Shown here one piece after another: positions 46,546 through 57,602 of a DNA stretch of 64,000 bases. The stretch is from Obelidium mucronatum (lineage: Eukaryota; Chytridiomycota; Chytridiomycetes; Chytridiales; Chytriomycetaceae): assembly GCA_025765595.1 (NCBI GenBank), contig JAIVFH010000132.1:16878-80877 (forward strand), given 5' to 3'. Made by a program: the position numbers and the translations under genes. Under the pieces are notes generated by a model. The model searched no databases and was not told the DNA's origin. It saw only the letters and a program-made list of their open reading frames with translations. Every line of letters starts with the position of its first letter. The first letter of the stretch is position 1.

Positions 46546-46795
46546 TTCCTTCCAAGGTTTTCTTTCGTCACCCGTATTAAAGGGAATAAAATCTTTCCAT
46601 CCAGCGATATAGCTCCTAATGCGATCTTTTTATTTTAATAACAGATCCCCGAGATGTATTAAATTTCAGGGATTTTATTTGTCGGATGTTAAAAAAAACC
46701 ATCAAAACAAACTTCCTCCTCCTCCAAACAACCAACTCCCTCCATGCCGCCAAAGACCGCGTTGTACCTTCGTTGGCGATCAGATAACGATCGCA
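46546..46795. other. Short intergenic region and leader of locus B
   Basis: Contains the CTTCCTCCTCCTCCAAACAACCAAC stretch around 46709 that resembles the leader of locus A near 11384. Confidence 0.4.
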
Positions 46796-46811
46796 CTGCG
46801 TGAACCACCAC

Positions 46812-47280
46812 TATGCCTGTAAGTACGCCCTATGCGGAGTTACTTTTGCTTCCGCACTTCCATCAATGCTCCCTCTTAACTAAATCACTCTGTCATAACC
46901 AAACAGGTGAACCCCGCCGCATTAATTGCCTCAGATGCCGGCGACACGTATGGTCATCTTCTCACCGCAGATCATGAGCTTCTCAAGCTGGTACTAAGTT
47001 TCGTGATCAAGTTCATCCTCTCGTTCATGTCTTCTCCATCCAGATTCACGCGTTTCGAGACCTATTCAGCTTCAAAGACTTTGCCGCCTCATATATTTTG
47101 CCACACATGAACTTGTAATTCCTCTCTCTTTCTCACGCATTTTTCCGCAATTGTCAGCAAATTACCGTTTTCGCTGCTGCTTTGATGTGAATTCGGACTA
47201 AATCACGGGTATGCACAATTTCTGTTTCTGAATCCTGCTCTGTAATGTTTTCCCCTTGACGAATTCATTTAATCTGCTCT
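46812..47280 (+). CDS. Locus B putative first exons
   Basis: ATGCCT at 46812 is followed by a GTAAGT donor. The next acceptor (CCAAACAG, ending 46906) opens a frame VNPAALIASDAGDTYGHLLT ADHELLKL up to a possible donor after 46991. The joined start, Met-Pro then this frame, is in phase. What follows up to the array is not resolved. No family is recognised. Confidence 0.35.
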
Positions 47281-47287
47281 TTATTCC

Positions 47288-49885
47288 AACAGAATCTGCT
47301 TTATTCCACACGCACTCCACAGCGCTGCACTGATGCCCTTCACGGTTCCCCACAGCGGATCTCGAGAGGCAAGTAGTAGTATGGGGCTCCCCTGGCGGGA
47401 GTCTCTCCTGATCCTCGAGTGTTTGGGAACATCAGTGTGGTGCTGCGTGCTGTGAAGGTCCACTCCAGTCCATACGGGTGCACGCAGGATCTGATTCCGC
47501 CGCTTCTGAGGGGGATATTGGCGCGAATTGCAGGTTTGTATCTCTCTTGGTTAATCTTGTCGATTAATCCGCTCTTTATTCAAACAGAATCTGCTTTATT
47601 CCACACGCACTCCACAGCGCTGCACTGATGCCCTTCACGGTTCCTTACAGCGGATCTCGAGAGGCAAGTAGTAGTATGGGGCTCCCCTGGCGGGAGTCTC
47701 TCCTGATCCTCGAGTGTTTGGGAACATCAGTGTGGTGCTGCGTGCTGTGAAGGTCCACTCCAGTCCATACGGGTGCACGCAGGATCTGATTCCGCCGCTT
47801 CTGGGGGGAATATTGGCGCGAATTGCAGGTTTGTATCTCTCTTGGTTAATCGCGTGCTTCTACTTTATTAATCCGCTCTTTATTCAAACAGAATCTGCTT
47901 TATTCCACACGCACTCCACAGCGCTGCACTGATGCCCTTCACGGTTCCTTACAGCGGATCTCGAGAGGCAAGTAGTAGTATGGGGCTCCCCTGGCGGGAG
48001 TCTCTCCTGATCCTCGAGTGTTTGGGAACATCAGTGTGGTGCTGCGTGCTGTGAAGGTCCACTCCAGTCCATACGGGTGCACGCAGGATCTGATTCCGCT
48101 GCTTCTGGGGGGGATATTGGCGCGAATTGCAGGTTTGTATCTCTCTTGGTTAATCTTGTCGATTAATCCGCTCTTTATTCAAACAGAATCTGCTTTATTC
48201 CACACGCACTCCACAGCGCTGCACTGATGCCCTTCACGGTTCCTTACAGCGGATCTCGAGAGGCAAGTAGTAGTATGGGGCTCCCCTGGCGGGAGTCTCT
48301 CCTGATCCTCGAGTGTTTGGGAACATCAGTGTGGTGCTGCGTGCTGTGAAGGTCCACTCCAGTCCATACGGGTGCACGCAGGATCTGATTCCGCCGCTTC
48401 TGGGGGGAATATTGGCGCGAATTGCAGGTTTGTATCTCTCTTGGTTAATCGCGTGCTTCTACTTTATTAATCCGCTCTTTATTCAAACAGAATCTGCTTT
48501 ATTCCACACGCACTCCACAGCGCTGCACTGATGCCCTTCACGGTTCCTTACAGCGGATCTCGAGAGGCAAGTAGTAGTATGGGGCTCCCCTGGCGGGAGT
48601 CTCTCCTGATCCTCGAGTGTTTGGGAACATCAGTGTGGTGCTGCGTGCTGTGAAGGTCCACTCCAGTCCATACGGGTGCACGCAGGATCTGATTCCGCCG
48701 CTTCTGGGGGGGATATTGGCGCGAATTGCAGGTTTGTATCTCTCTTGGTTAATCTTGTCGATTAATCCGCTCTTTATTCAAACAGAATCTGCTTTATTCC
48801 ACACGCACTCCACAGCGCTGCACTGATGCCCTTCACGGTTCCTTACAGCGGATCTCGAGAGGCAAGTAGTAGTATGGGGCTCCCCTGGCGGGAGTCTCTC
48901 CTGATCCTCGAGTGTTTGGGAACATCAGTGTGGTGCTGCGTGCTGTGAAGGTCCACTCCAGCCCATACGGGTGCACGCAGGATCTGATTCCGCCGCTTCT
49001 GAGGGGGCTTTTGGCGCGAATTGCAGGTTTGTATCTCTCTTGGTTAATCGTGTGCTTCTACTTTATTAATCCGCTCTTTATTCATACAGACTCTGCTTTA
49101 TTCCACACGCACTCCACAGCGCTGCACTGATGCCCTTCACGGTTCCTTACAGCGGATCTCGAGAGGCAAGTAGTAGTATGGGGCTCCCCTGGCGGGAGTC
49201 TCTCCTGATCCTCGAGTGTTTGGGAACATCAGTGTGGTGCTGCGTGCTGTGAAGGTCCACTCCAGCCCATACGGGTGCACGCAGGATCTGATTCCGCCGC
49301 TTCTGAGGGGGCTTTTGGCGCGAATTGCAGGTTTGTATCTCTCTTGGTTAATCGTGTGCTTCTACTTTATTAATCCGCTCTTTATTCATACAGACTCTGC
49401 TTTATTCCACACGCACTCCACAGCGCTGCACTGATGCCCTTCACGGTTCCTTACAGCGGATCTCGAGAGGCAAGTAGTAGTATGGGGCTCCCCTGGCGGG
49501 AGTCTCTCCTGATCCTCGAGTGTTTGGGAACATCAGTGTGGTGCTGCGTGCTGTGAAGGTCCACTCCAGCCCATACGGGTGCACGCAGGATCTGATTCCG
49601 CCGCTTCTGAGGGGGCTTTTGGCGCGAATTGCAGGTTTGTATCTCTCTTGGTGAATCGCGTGCTTCTACTTTATTAATCCGCTCTTTATTCATACAGACT
49701 CTGCTTTATTCCACACGCACTCCACAGCGCTGCACTGATGCCCTTCACGGTTCCTTACAGCGGATCTCGAGAGGCAAGTAGTAGTATGGGGCTCCCCTGG
49801 CGGGAGTCTCTCCTGATCCTCGAGTGTTTGGGAACATCAGTGTGGTGCTGCGTGCTGTGAAGGTCCACTCCAGTCCATACGGGTG
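47288..49885 (+). repeat. Locus B: tandem array with alternating 295- and 304-bp units
   Basis: Nine units carry the same block (CTCGAGTGTTTGGGAACATC near 47413, 47708, 48012, 48307, 48611, 48906, 49210, 49514, 49818). Spacing alternates 295, 304, 295, 304, 295, then 304, 304, 304. The 9-bp difference lies in the intron-like part: TTAATCTTGTCGATTAATCC against TTAATCGCGTGCTTCTACTT. Each unit has an exon-like part bounded by CAAACAG and GCAG|GTTTGTATC, for example 47588-47828 (241 bp), with an intron-like 54 or 63 bp. The array stops in mid-unit at about 49885. The exon is not a multiple of 3, and stops occur in all frames of a whole unit, so coding is doubtful. Confidence 0.75.
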
Positions 49886-49993
49886 GACAATGAGTTGTGG
49901 TCATCTTATTACTAAAAAATAAACAATAATGACCGTGTTTATAAATTTTTCGTGTTTTGACTTTCCTTAAGTATAACTAGTTTGAATTCGAAA

Positions 49994-51159
49994 ATGGCAC
50001 AATGTCCCGTCGAAGTCCTTGCCAACATCATCAAATACTGCGATGCCACATCCTTTCTCCAGGTCCGCCTTCTTTGCCGTGCGTCCAATCGAATGTGCAA
50101 ATCTCGAAACTTTCTTATTGTTGCCTTCAGAGACGCTTGCCGGCGAAACTTCAGCAAAGCAAAAGGGTCAAAGACGAAAGCATCGCATTGGCTTTGCTGT
50201 TGGCCCGCAGAATTTCAAGCTGTGGCAGCTTCTGAATTCCGCGGTTGTGATTTGGTCCATTGGCCTTGCTGTTATCAAAACAATGCCGTCATTCCACCCT
50301 CACTGGCTATCGCCTCTAGTCTGACCCATCTATGCATTCGCAATGCGTGTCTCGAAACTATTCCCAATGAATTTTTTGCCTTGGTGATGCTCAAGAACCT
50401 GGACCTTTCAAACAACAACATCTCTGGCTTTATTTCAAACCGCTTTACTCAACTGGTGAATCTAAAATCACTGTCACTTAGCGGTAATTGCTTGAATGGA
50501 AATTTTGACGGGTTGTGTTTCCCAGACTTCCCAAAGTTGGAACATGTCAAACTTGACCGCAACAACCTCTCAGGCCACCTCACAGGTTCCTTAGGTCGAT
50601 TTCAATACCGCCTGATGAGCCTGAATCTCAGCAGAAACAAATTCACCGGTCCAATCCCAGACATTTTCCGTGCAAACTCGAACACCTCATCCTTTCTCAC
50701 AACAAACTGTCCGGATGTATTTCGCCAGAAGTTCACGGGTGGATCAATATTAAGACGCTTGACTTCGGATTTAATGAGCTCACGGGTGCCATTCCTGACA
50801 CCATTGGTGTTTCAATGAGAAGATTGGAGAAACTGCTGCTGAACAATAACCGACTGAGTGGAAACATACCACCCGCTCTTGGCAATCGAGAGATTCTCAA
50901 GGTTTTGTACGTTATTCATCTTGATTCAAATGTGCTCGAAGGTGCTGTGCCGGCTATCTTAGCCAGTTTGCCCAAGTTGACCAGATTGAATTTGGCTCAT
51001 AACTTACTCTCTGGAAAACTACCCAATGAATTTGGACAATCAAACAGTTTGAAGTTTGTTGCTGTGAACGGAAATCAACATTTTAATTTCGCAGCTGGTG
51101 TTGGCAAGAGCTTCGAGATTCAGAACAAATGTCCTCCGCATTGCCCTGATTGCCGTTGA
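49994..51159 (+). pseudogene. F-box/LRR protein with one frameshift
   Basis: The ATG at 49994 opens MAQCPVEVLANIIKYC, an F-box-like start, then about nine LRRs (LKNLDLSNNNISGFI, LMSLNLSRNKFTGPIP), ending CPPHCPDCR. Near 50671-50678 the frame breaks: after IPDIFR the next LRR (KLEHLILSHNKLSG) continues in another frame. Against the copy at 10165, seven bases are missing here. The downstream frame is intact to the stop at 51157-51159. Either this is a recent pseudogene or the assembly has an error. A working version would be an F-box adaptor with an LRR substrate-binding arm. Confidence 0.7.
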
Positions 51160-51301
51160 TTATATCTTAATTTGGACTTTCGAAGTAGTGGCCTAATTTT
51201 TTGAATCTGCAATGTATTTGTCCTTCCACGTTTCCACATTATTTTAAATATTTATTATTCGAGCGTTATAATTCATAATGAATCTCGGTGTTACTCTAAT
51301 A

Positions 51302-52697
51302 CTACTTCCGACTTGCCGATCGGAGAACACGTGTGTTTTCCACTTTAGCAGGTGTAGCCTTTTTTTTCGGCAAGACAGGTTTCGGCAAAACTGTTGGTTG
51401 GGTTTTGGCGACACGACCACTGGCGATAGCAGGGATCTATTGAACGAATAAGAAATTTTAAAAAACCACAGCAATAATGGACAACTTCACTTCGTAATCC
51501 TGAAGAGTCTGTGTGGAATTATCAACAAGACTTTTGCTGACATTCACTTCCGTCGATTTCGCTAACTGCTCCTAATTCGTACAAAACGATGAAAACCAAA
51601 ATACAACTCAAGATCACTCAAACCTCAATCGAAGTAACATGGTCCTCTAAGTGGCGGAGGGCAAGGCGTAATGATGCAGCGTCGTCCATAGCTGTCGTCT
51701 TCTCCGCTTGGAGTTCTACAAGTTGTCCCTTCAGGTTTTTGTTCTCTACCACCCACTGATGGGCAAATACAGCGGTAGGACGAATGATTCTATTTGAGAA
51801 ATTGAGTGGAAGAAGGGATAGCATGGATTCAAATCACCCTTCTGGAGGCTGCGGAAGTTGTAGGGATTCATTTTGATGACGTGGATACAGAATTCCCTTG
51901 GATGATGAGCCCTTCGTTGCTTCAAAATAGAAATGAGCAAGTCGGAACGCTGTCAAAAAATAAGCCACAGCTTTAAAACTCACGTGAACTTTGGCAGTTA
52001 ATCGACGGCTCATCTAGAAAAGTCGCGTCAAAAACAGGAGGCATGGGAAATGCAACTATACCAGCTAGGTTCGACGGGAGCTGAAGAGGAAGCTCGGCAT
52101 AAACGCCTGCTATTCCTATCATCGCTCTGTTAGCTGAAATTGGCGGGACGAGGCCTATGTGCGACTGTATAGCTCACCCATCGAAGTTGTTCCCACGAGG
52201 CGCATTTTAATAACTCCGTTACGAAGGCCGAGGAACCGAAAGGTCTTCACAAATGCGTGAATGGCTGAAGTGTTGCAGCCAGAAAATGACACAAAACTGG
52301 ACACATAGAACTGTGGCCAGACTGTCCAATCCAATGCCTGAGCCGCAATATTTGAGGTAAAAACCAAGTGCGGATTTGCAACAAAAGCTGCTGCATGCTC
52401 AGCACTCTTCATCTGCAAGTTCACTCGGAGTTTGGTCAACATATTGAACCGTCAAAAATGTCGGGATTTGAAATAAAAGAAAACAAACCCCGCTCACCTT
52501 TCTTTTGGAGGAGGGTTCCAAAGGGGGAATCCACTTCGATCTTCAAGAAAAGCGCGATTCTGAATATAGACTGAGTTTTGGTGATTATACCTGGGCTTTT
52601 TTAAGCCCTTGACATCGAATGCCGAGCAGAGCGGTAGGCGCGAATTCATTGGAATAGAGCGCGTCATTACGAGTTTTCGAAAGCATGCGACATTCAA
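51302..52697 (-). CDS. Multi-exon gene of unknown function
   Basis: The 3' exons are well supported in phase: 51436-51302 (ends RVLRSASRK), 51571-51491, 51789-51624 (coiled coil, VVENKNLKGQLVELQAEK), then an exon reading FRLAHFYFEATKGSSSKGIL near 51830-51945. Next is one reading IAGVYAELPLQLPSNLAGIV near 52020-52130, and one near 52190-52430 (RVNLQMKSAEHAAAFVANPH, FVKTFRFLGLRNGVIKM). Upstream, the exon near 52450-52565 (IALFLKIEVDS, LLQKKGERGLFSFISNPD) joins in phase to FDVKGLKKPR. The join after SNPDIFDG and the start codon are uncertain. A coiled coil and a basic tail are visible; no known domain is recognised. A decayed relative lies at 23090-23270. Confidence 0.55.
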
Positions 52698-52830
52698 AGT
52701 GGACTTTTGCTCGACACTTTTTCCAAAAGATATTCAAGGATCGATGCGAGAGCTCGAGTGAATACAATCTTGATATTTTTGTTGATGAACGTCTTTCAGA
52801 TTGAGGAATCATTTCGTAAATCCCAGACAA

Positions 52831-54700
52831 GACCGTGATTGAAGAAAGACAGAGAGCATGCTTATGTACGATAATAATTAAATAATTGAATTTTCATGGA
52901 ATTTTCATGTTGGACTGTGTATCAGGGTTTTGCCGACCAAAGGACTCCGAAGACTGCCAATAGATTCACCCCCAAAAAAGACCGTGATTATCGACGGACA
53001 GGATAACTCCAGTAGTAAATAAATCAAATCCGACTGAAGGAGAACGACGTCGCGTCATCTATCATGGTGGGTGGAAACCAAGCATTCCAAAAACATGTCT
53101 TATCGAAAGTTTCAAGGGAAACTTTGCCTTGGGAAAGGTACGCTTGAGTCGTTTTAAATTAAAACAGCGGCATCTGGACCCGTCAGATAATTCAAGAAGT
53201 CCATCTGGAGAGAAGTTTGCATCGCAAATGAGCAGAAATGTATAGTTTCGGGTTGGCGTTTACTTTGAGGAGAATTTTGGGCGGGTCGTTTTGCTTGGTT
53301 TTTCAAGAAATTCCCAGTCGAAATTCAGGGCAGATTTAACCTTGGCCGTTAATTGCGAGCGTAGCGAGTTTTAAGTTCCTGAGTGGGCTAAAAATAAAAA
53401 TATGTTAATTTTGTTTTGTTTCGAGGTGACTGTGGGACATTTTGGGCCAAATTCTCTGATGCAAATCGTTTTTCACTATGTATGGCACCTTTGCCCCTAT
53501 CATCCTAACGTGCCCAAATCTAGAGCATATCTGCTGTGAGATAAGTAGAATCGTTTGTCCCTTCCCAAATTTCAAAATCTAACTGTTGTGTTCTTTTTTG
53601 ACGGATCACAAAAAGTCAACTATTTTTTGAAGAGACAAATGTAAAAATGTCTCAACGTCGCGCCCTTGGCAGTATGATTAATAAGTAATTCAGTAATAAA
53701 CTTTTTTATTTTTTTTCCAGTTGCAGTAGATATAAACATTCCCGTTTCATTAGACTTTTCGCAAACAAAACAATGACAGAGTACAACAACTGGTCACAGC
53801 AGCAACAGCGGCAAGGGCGGCGACCCTAGTGGCTGCAAGTGATGGAGAACAGGAAAGCGGAGCCATAAACATTCCATTTATGGGCCCCCAAGCCCAGTCA
53901 AGAATTCCAATTATTTTTTTGTACATGTTGTCGCAATAAATTACATGTGCCCTGCCTTTCTTATTTCAAGCTTGAAATACTCGCGCTTATGCAAATTGTC
54001 AGCATGTACGCGAGCTCCAAAACTTAGTTTGTCTATTTTAGTTATATGAACAAAAAATGAATTTATTAAATGAATTTATTATGCGTTTTATGAAAAATTG
54101 AAATCCCTCGGAGGTAGAAAAGGGACAAAAGTTGGAAATTGCTCTCAACTTCTTCCTCCGACGAATGTCTGTGACAACCAGAATGCACCGCCCATCCTCG
54201 AGCTTTACCTAAGAACACCCCGTACAACCTGTGGAACCGTCGGCTTCATGCACTGGTGTCAAACGAAGGCGCCAATGAAGACAGACTACCAGAAAACAAA
54301 GCAATGGCCTTGCTGTTGCTTCTTCTGGCTTCAGCGCGCAAACCAACCAATCTACAGCAAATCGAAATGGACGAGAAGTACCGAAGAGACTGCCGACTAG
54401 GGGAAATTATGAGTTGAACAGGAGGAGGGCATCTACATCAACATCGAAATTGGTGAAGAACTTAATGCCAAGTTAATGCCAATAAATGGAATTGTTTTTA
54501 TTTAATGAGACTCTGGTTGTATTGCATTTGAAATTTTAGTGATGCCTGTAGTGATGGTTGTCTCACTTTGACCATTTCCACCTGAATATCGTCAAAACGA
54601 CGAATCTAAGACGGCTTTTCTCTCTGAAACCTACATATATTGCTGATAGATACCATGGAGAAGCGCCGAGGGCGTGGTTTGTAAGTGCTGCACTCTCGTC
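52831..54700. other. Intergenic, no firm gene
   Basis: No supported gene. A 100-codon plus frame at 54098-54400 is Cys/Thr-rich (WPCCCFFWLQRANQ) without recognisable motifs. A short frame at 53773-53829 starts MTEYNNWSQQQQ and stops at once. Confidence 0.35.
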
Positions 54701-54715
54701 GGAGCAACGGAGGTA

Positions 54716-54967
54716 TCATTTTTGCTCCGGAGGAAAAAGCGAGGGAATCCATTTTATCATAAAACGCATAATATTAAGACTGACAATGATTTCCAGTATG
54801 AACAAGGTTAAAACGTAGAAAAATGAATTTATGCCGCCTGCGTGGATCGAGAACACTACCTTCTAAGCTTCGGACTTACCGACAAGAGGTTCCTTATCGA
54901 TAATAAGCTCTTCCTGAAGATCCTTGTTCGTTTCCGTGTTCTTTATGTCTGTGTTGTAGTCACCCAT
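54716..54967 (-). CDS. Small single-pass membrane protein candidate
   Basis: Exons 54967-54880 and 54837-54716 join in phase (VG-GINSFFY) to give 69 residues. The first half is polar and acidic (ETNKDLQEELIIDKEPL). The second is a hydrophobic helix (FFYVLTLFILEIIVSLNIM) followed by KWIPSLFPPEQK. The opening GDYNTDIKNTETNKD could instead be the GNY...F stretch that ends ABCF domains, since it directly follows the ABCF pseudogene. In that case this is a relic. Splice signals and stop are clean. Confidence 0.4.
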
Positions 54968-54989
54968 TGAAATGAAATTGCCGAAAAAA

Positions 54990-55740
54990 AAACAGACACA
55001 ACAAGAATACTCCATTTTTCCAACTGACCTAAGTGAACTTGAAGTAATCCAGCTTCTCATGGTACAAGTGAAAAATATCCGTGCGCACTTCATTCAACGT
55101 ATCTTGCGAATGGCAAGTAATCAAGAGGGTATGTCAACTCAAGATGTGCACCAAATACTCCTCCAACCAAAGCGCAGCTTCCAGATCCAAGTGATTTGTT
55201 GGTTCATTGAGCATCGCATGCGTGGGTTTCACAAACAGAACTCTGGCAAGAGAAATTATCATTCTCCAACCACTGGAAAGGTTCTTTGTTTTTGTGGAGA
55301 TTTTGTTTTTGTGGAGATTAGAGTTTCAGAGAATCCGAGACCTGTTAGGATTTTCGAGGGCGATTCGTTCTTCTCCAGAGACTTCGATTTCGGCGAGAGG
55401 TCTTTGTGAGTTGGAGTTCTATGAGGAAGTTCTGTCCAATAGCAGCCAAAAAAATAAAAAAACACCCTTTCTCCTTATACCATAGTAGTGGTATCATACT
55501 ACTTCTCAACATTTTCTATTTGCTGTTGTAACTCTCACCTTTCAGCCATTCCAATCGAATCATCCAACAAGTCCTCAACTTCATGATCCAAGGTTCAGAT
55601 ATTCTGACAATCATTGAGACTATAGATGTAAAAGCAGTTATTGATGCTCTGTTCGACTTCGTCTCCACGTTTGAGATCGTAAATAGTTCTGACTCTGAGG
55701 TTTGAAGAATGTCCTGCAATTCACGGGAGCTTAATCGTGC
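54990..55740 (-). pseudogene. ABCF-type ATPase (Gcn20/ABCF3-like) pseudogene
   Basis: Minus-strand pieces fall in ABCF order: HEVEDLLDDSIGMAE near 55560, [10 protein letters not shown] near 55350, the signature region [18 protein letters not shown] near 55250, then Walker [21 protein letters not shown] near 55200. The last pieces read DTLNEVRTDIFHLYHEKLDY near 55080. The usual [10 protein letters not shown] has Asn instead of Asp before Glu. Stops and frameshifts occur after HILS and between segments, and the first Walker A is not found. ABCF proteins act on ribosomes in translation control. This copy is dead. Confidence 0.7.
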
Positions 55741-55863
55741 CTGAATACAAATGCGATCTTTAAAGTGTTTCGGATTCTTCTATTTGAATCAACTGATTAA
55801 ATTTGAATTCCAAGTCCAATTGTGCATTAACGTTGTTCTGTCAGCGTGAGTTTTATTTGCTGA

Positions 55864-56269
55864 TTATTTCTTCTTTTTGCCTCCAGCAGCAGCAGGCGGA
55901 GGCGCGGCAGCAGCAACAACCTTCTTCTTTGGAGCAGCGGCAGCAGATTCATCCATTGCCAAATCATCAAAAGTGGACAAGTCTCCAAATCGAGAAGCAA
56001 ACTTGGCCAAATCCACAGATTTCTCGTCTATTGTATTTGATGAAGGATTCCAGAGAATATGATTGCGTGTGTCTTTTGTCAGCTTAAGCAAGGCCTGTAA
56101 GAGAAAAGGATCTGTGTTGGTGATTGCTGTGTGTTTTCAGTTGACACCTCACCTTTGGTGTAGTGACCCGCATTGAGAATGATGATCCATCTGAGTGGAT
56201 AACTTTCTGGATGAAAAAGTGTGGATTTGCCGCTTTCGGAACAGATGCCAGTGAAGAGACTCGAGGCAT
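55864..56269 (-). CDS. MRPL36: Mitochondrial large-subunit ribosomal protein bL31m
   Basis: Exons 56269-56153 and 56094-55864 join in phase (TTPK-ALLKLTKDT) to give 115 residues. NPHFFIQKVIHSDGSSFSM and LTKDTRNHILWNPSSN are the conserved bL31m motifs (fungal relatives have SDGSSF and LTKDxRNHPLWNP). The C-terminus is an Ala/Pro-rich, basic tail ending in GGKKKK. It works in the mitochondrial 54S subunit. The short N-terminus (MPRVSSLASVPKAANP) is a plausible import signal. Confidence 0.8.
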
Positions 56270-56325
56270 TTAATGTGAATTAATCTTGTTTATTTCAAAG
56301 AACAGGAGTTTAAAAAAAGAAGAAA

Positions 56326-57299
56326 ATGTTCACTCGCTTCTTTTCAGCAGCGCAGCGACAGCAACGTTTTGCGCCGCTTGTTTCGCAGCGCTTCTTTTCA
56401 ACGCCGGCGGCAAACGGTTCGTGGCGCTGCTCGTCTGTGATTGGCTGTTAATCGCTGCTTAGGCTACCACGAGTACGGCCAGTACATTGCGTCAGCCCTG
56501 CCCCGCTTTGTGCAGCAGTTTTCAGTCTACAAAGACGAGCTGACAATCTACGTGCCGCCATCGGGCGTCATTCCAGTCATGACGTTCCTGAGGTGATTTT
56601 TTGGATCTCATCGAAAACGGCAAAGAGGCCCTAAACTCGATCGCATTATTATCTGCTCAGAGACAACACAAACACTCAATTCAAACAAATCGTCGATATC
56701 TGCGGCGTTGATTTCCCCACAAGAGCGAATCGCTTTGAAGTCGTGTACCACCTTCTCTCTGTTCGTTACAACACCCGTATCCGTGTAAAGACATATGCCA
56801 ACGAAGTCTCTCCAGTCCCATCCGTGACTCCTCTTTTCAATGGTGCTAACTGGTTCGAACGTGAAGCGTGGGATATGTACGGCATCTTTTTCGAAGGCCA
56901 CCCTGATTTGCGTCGCATCTTGACCGATTACGGATTCGAAGGACATCCTCTCCGCAAAGATTTCCCTCTTACGGGTTATGTCGAAGTTCGTTATGATGAT
57001 GAAAAGAAGAGAGTCGTTGCGGAACCTCTTGAGTTGGCGCAGAGCTTTAGAATGTTTGAATACCAGAGTCCTTGGTGGGTGAAGTTAATTTCTGCCGAAG
57101 GCAAATTTGTTGAATGTTTTTGTACTGCCTCCGGAGGCAGGTCAACGTTGTTCGTTCAACAACTTTGGTGGAGGAGACCCAATTTACTCATCTTCCGAAC
57201 TCATTTACATATTATAGGGAGCAAAATGGACCTGGAATTCCAACTCCAAAGATCCTGCCTGCCGAACCTGCTGCTGCAGAATCAGCTCCAAAGGCGTAA
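56326..57299 (+). CDS. NDUFS3: NADH:ubiquinone oxidoreductase 30-kDa subunit (NDUFS3/NuoC)
   Basis: Exons 56326-56416, 56463-56592, 56661-57074 and 57218-57299 join in phase to give 238 residues. The N-terminus ([17 protein letters not shown]) is an Arg-rich, acid-poor mitochondrial targeting peptide. [19 protein letters not shown] and [20 protein letters not shown], then [20 protein letters not shown] form the complex I 30-kDa signature. The end reads FEYQSPWEQ plus an Ala/Pro-rich tail. It is part of the peripheral arm of complex I. Its start is only 57 bp from the bL31m start, so the two mitochondrial genes share a divergent promoter. Confidence 0.92.
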
Positions 57300-57602
57300 A
57301 GATATACCTGTAGCTTTCTTTTTTCAAACAATAAATTCTGGTTGCTTGCGATGTGCATTATTGTTGAGATCCATCTGTGGTTCCAGCAAGTTCCAAGTAT
57401 TTCCACCTGGCATTTTTGGTCCCAACCAATCAGATTTTAGCAGGGTGGCATTTGTGCAAAATTTGCATAGAGGATATAAACAAGAGCAACACCCAAAAAG
57501 ATTTGCAAAAACTCAATAGCAAGTACGTTATGACCCGTTTATGCGCTGTATCTTTGACGTAAATTTAACTTGTCTGTTTCTTACCGTTGGCTGTAATTAG
57601 AT

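Noticed and set aside
47281..47463. Minus-strand frame in locus B (DLHSTQHHTDVPKHSRIRRD)
   Set aside because: It recurs because the DNA recurs, but a stop truncates it in most units; coding is not supported over the plus-strand splice-like structure.
53773..53829. Short Gln-rich start (MTEYNNWSQQQQ) suggesting a Sup35-like prion domain
   Set aside because: Only 18 codons before a stop and no downstream continuation or splice donor found.
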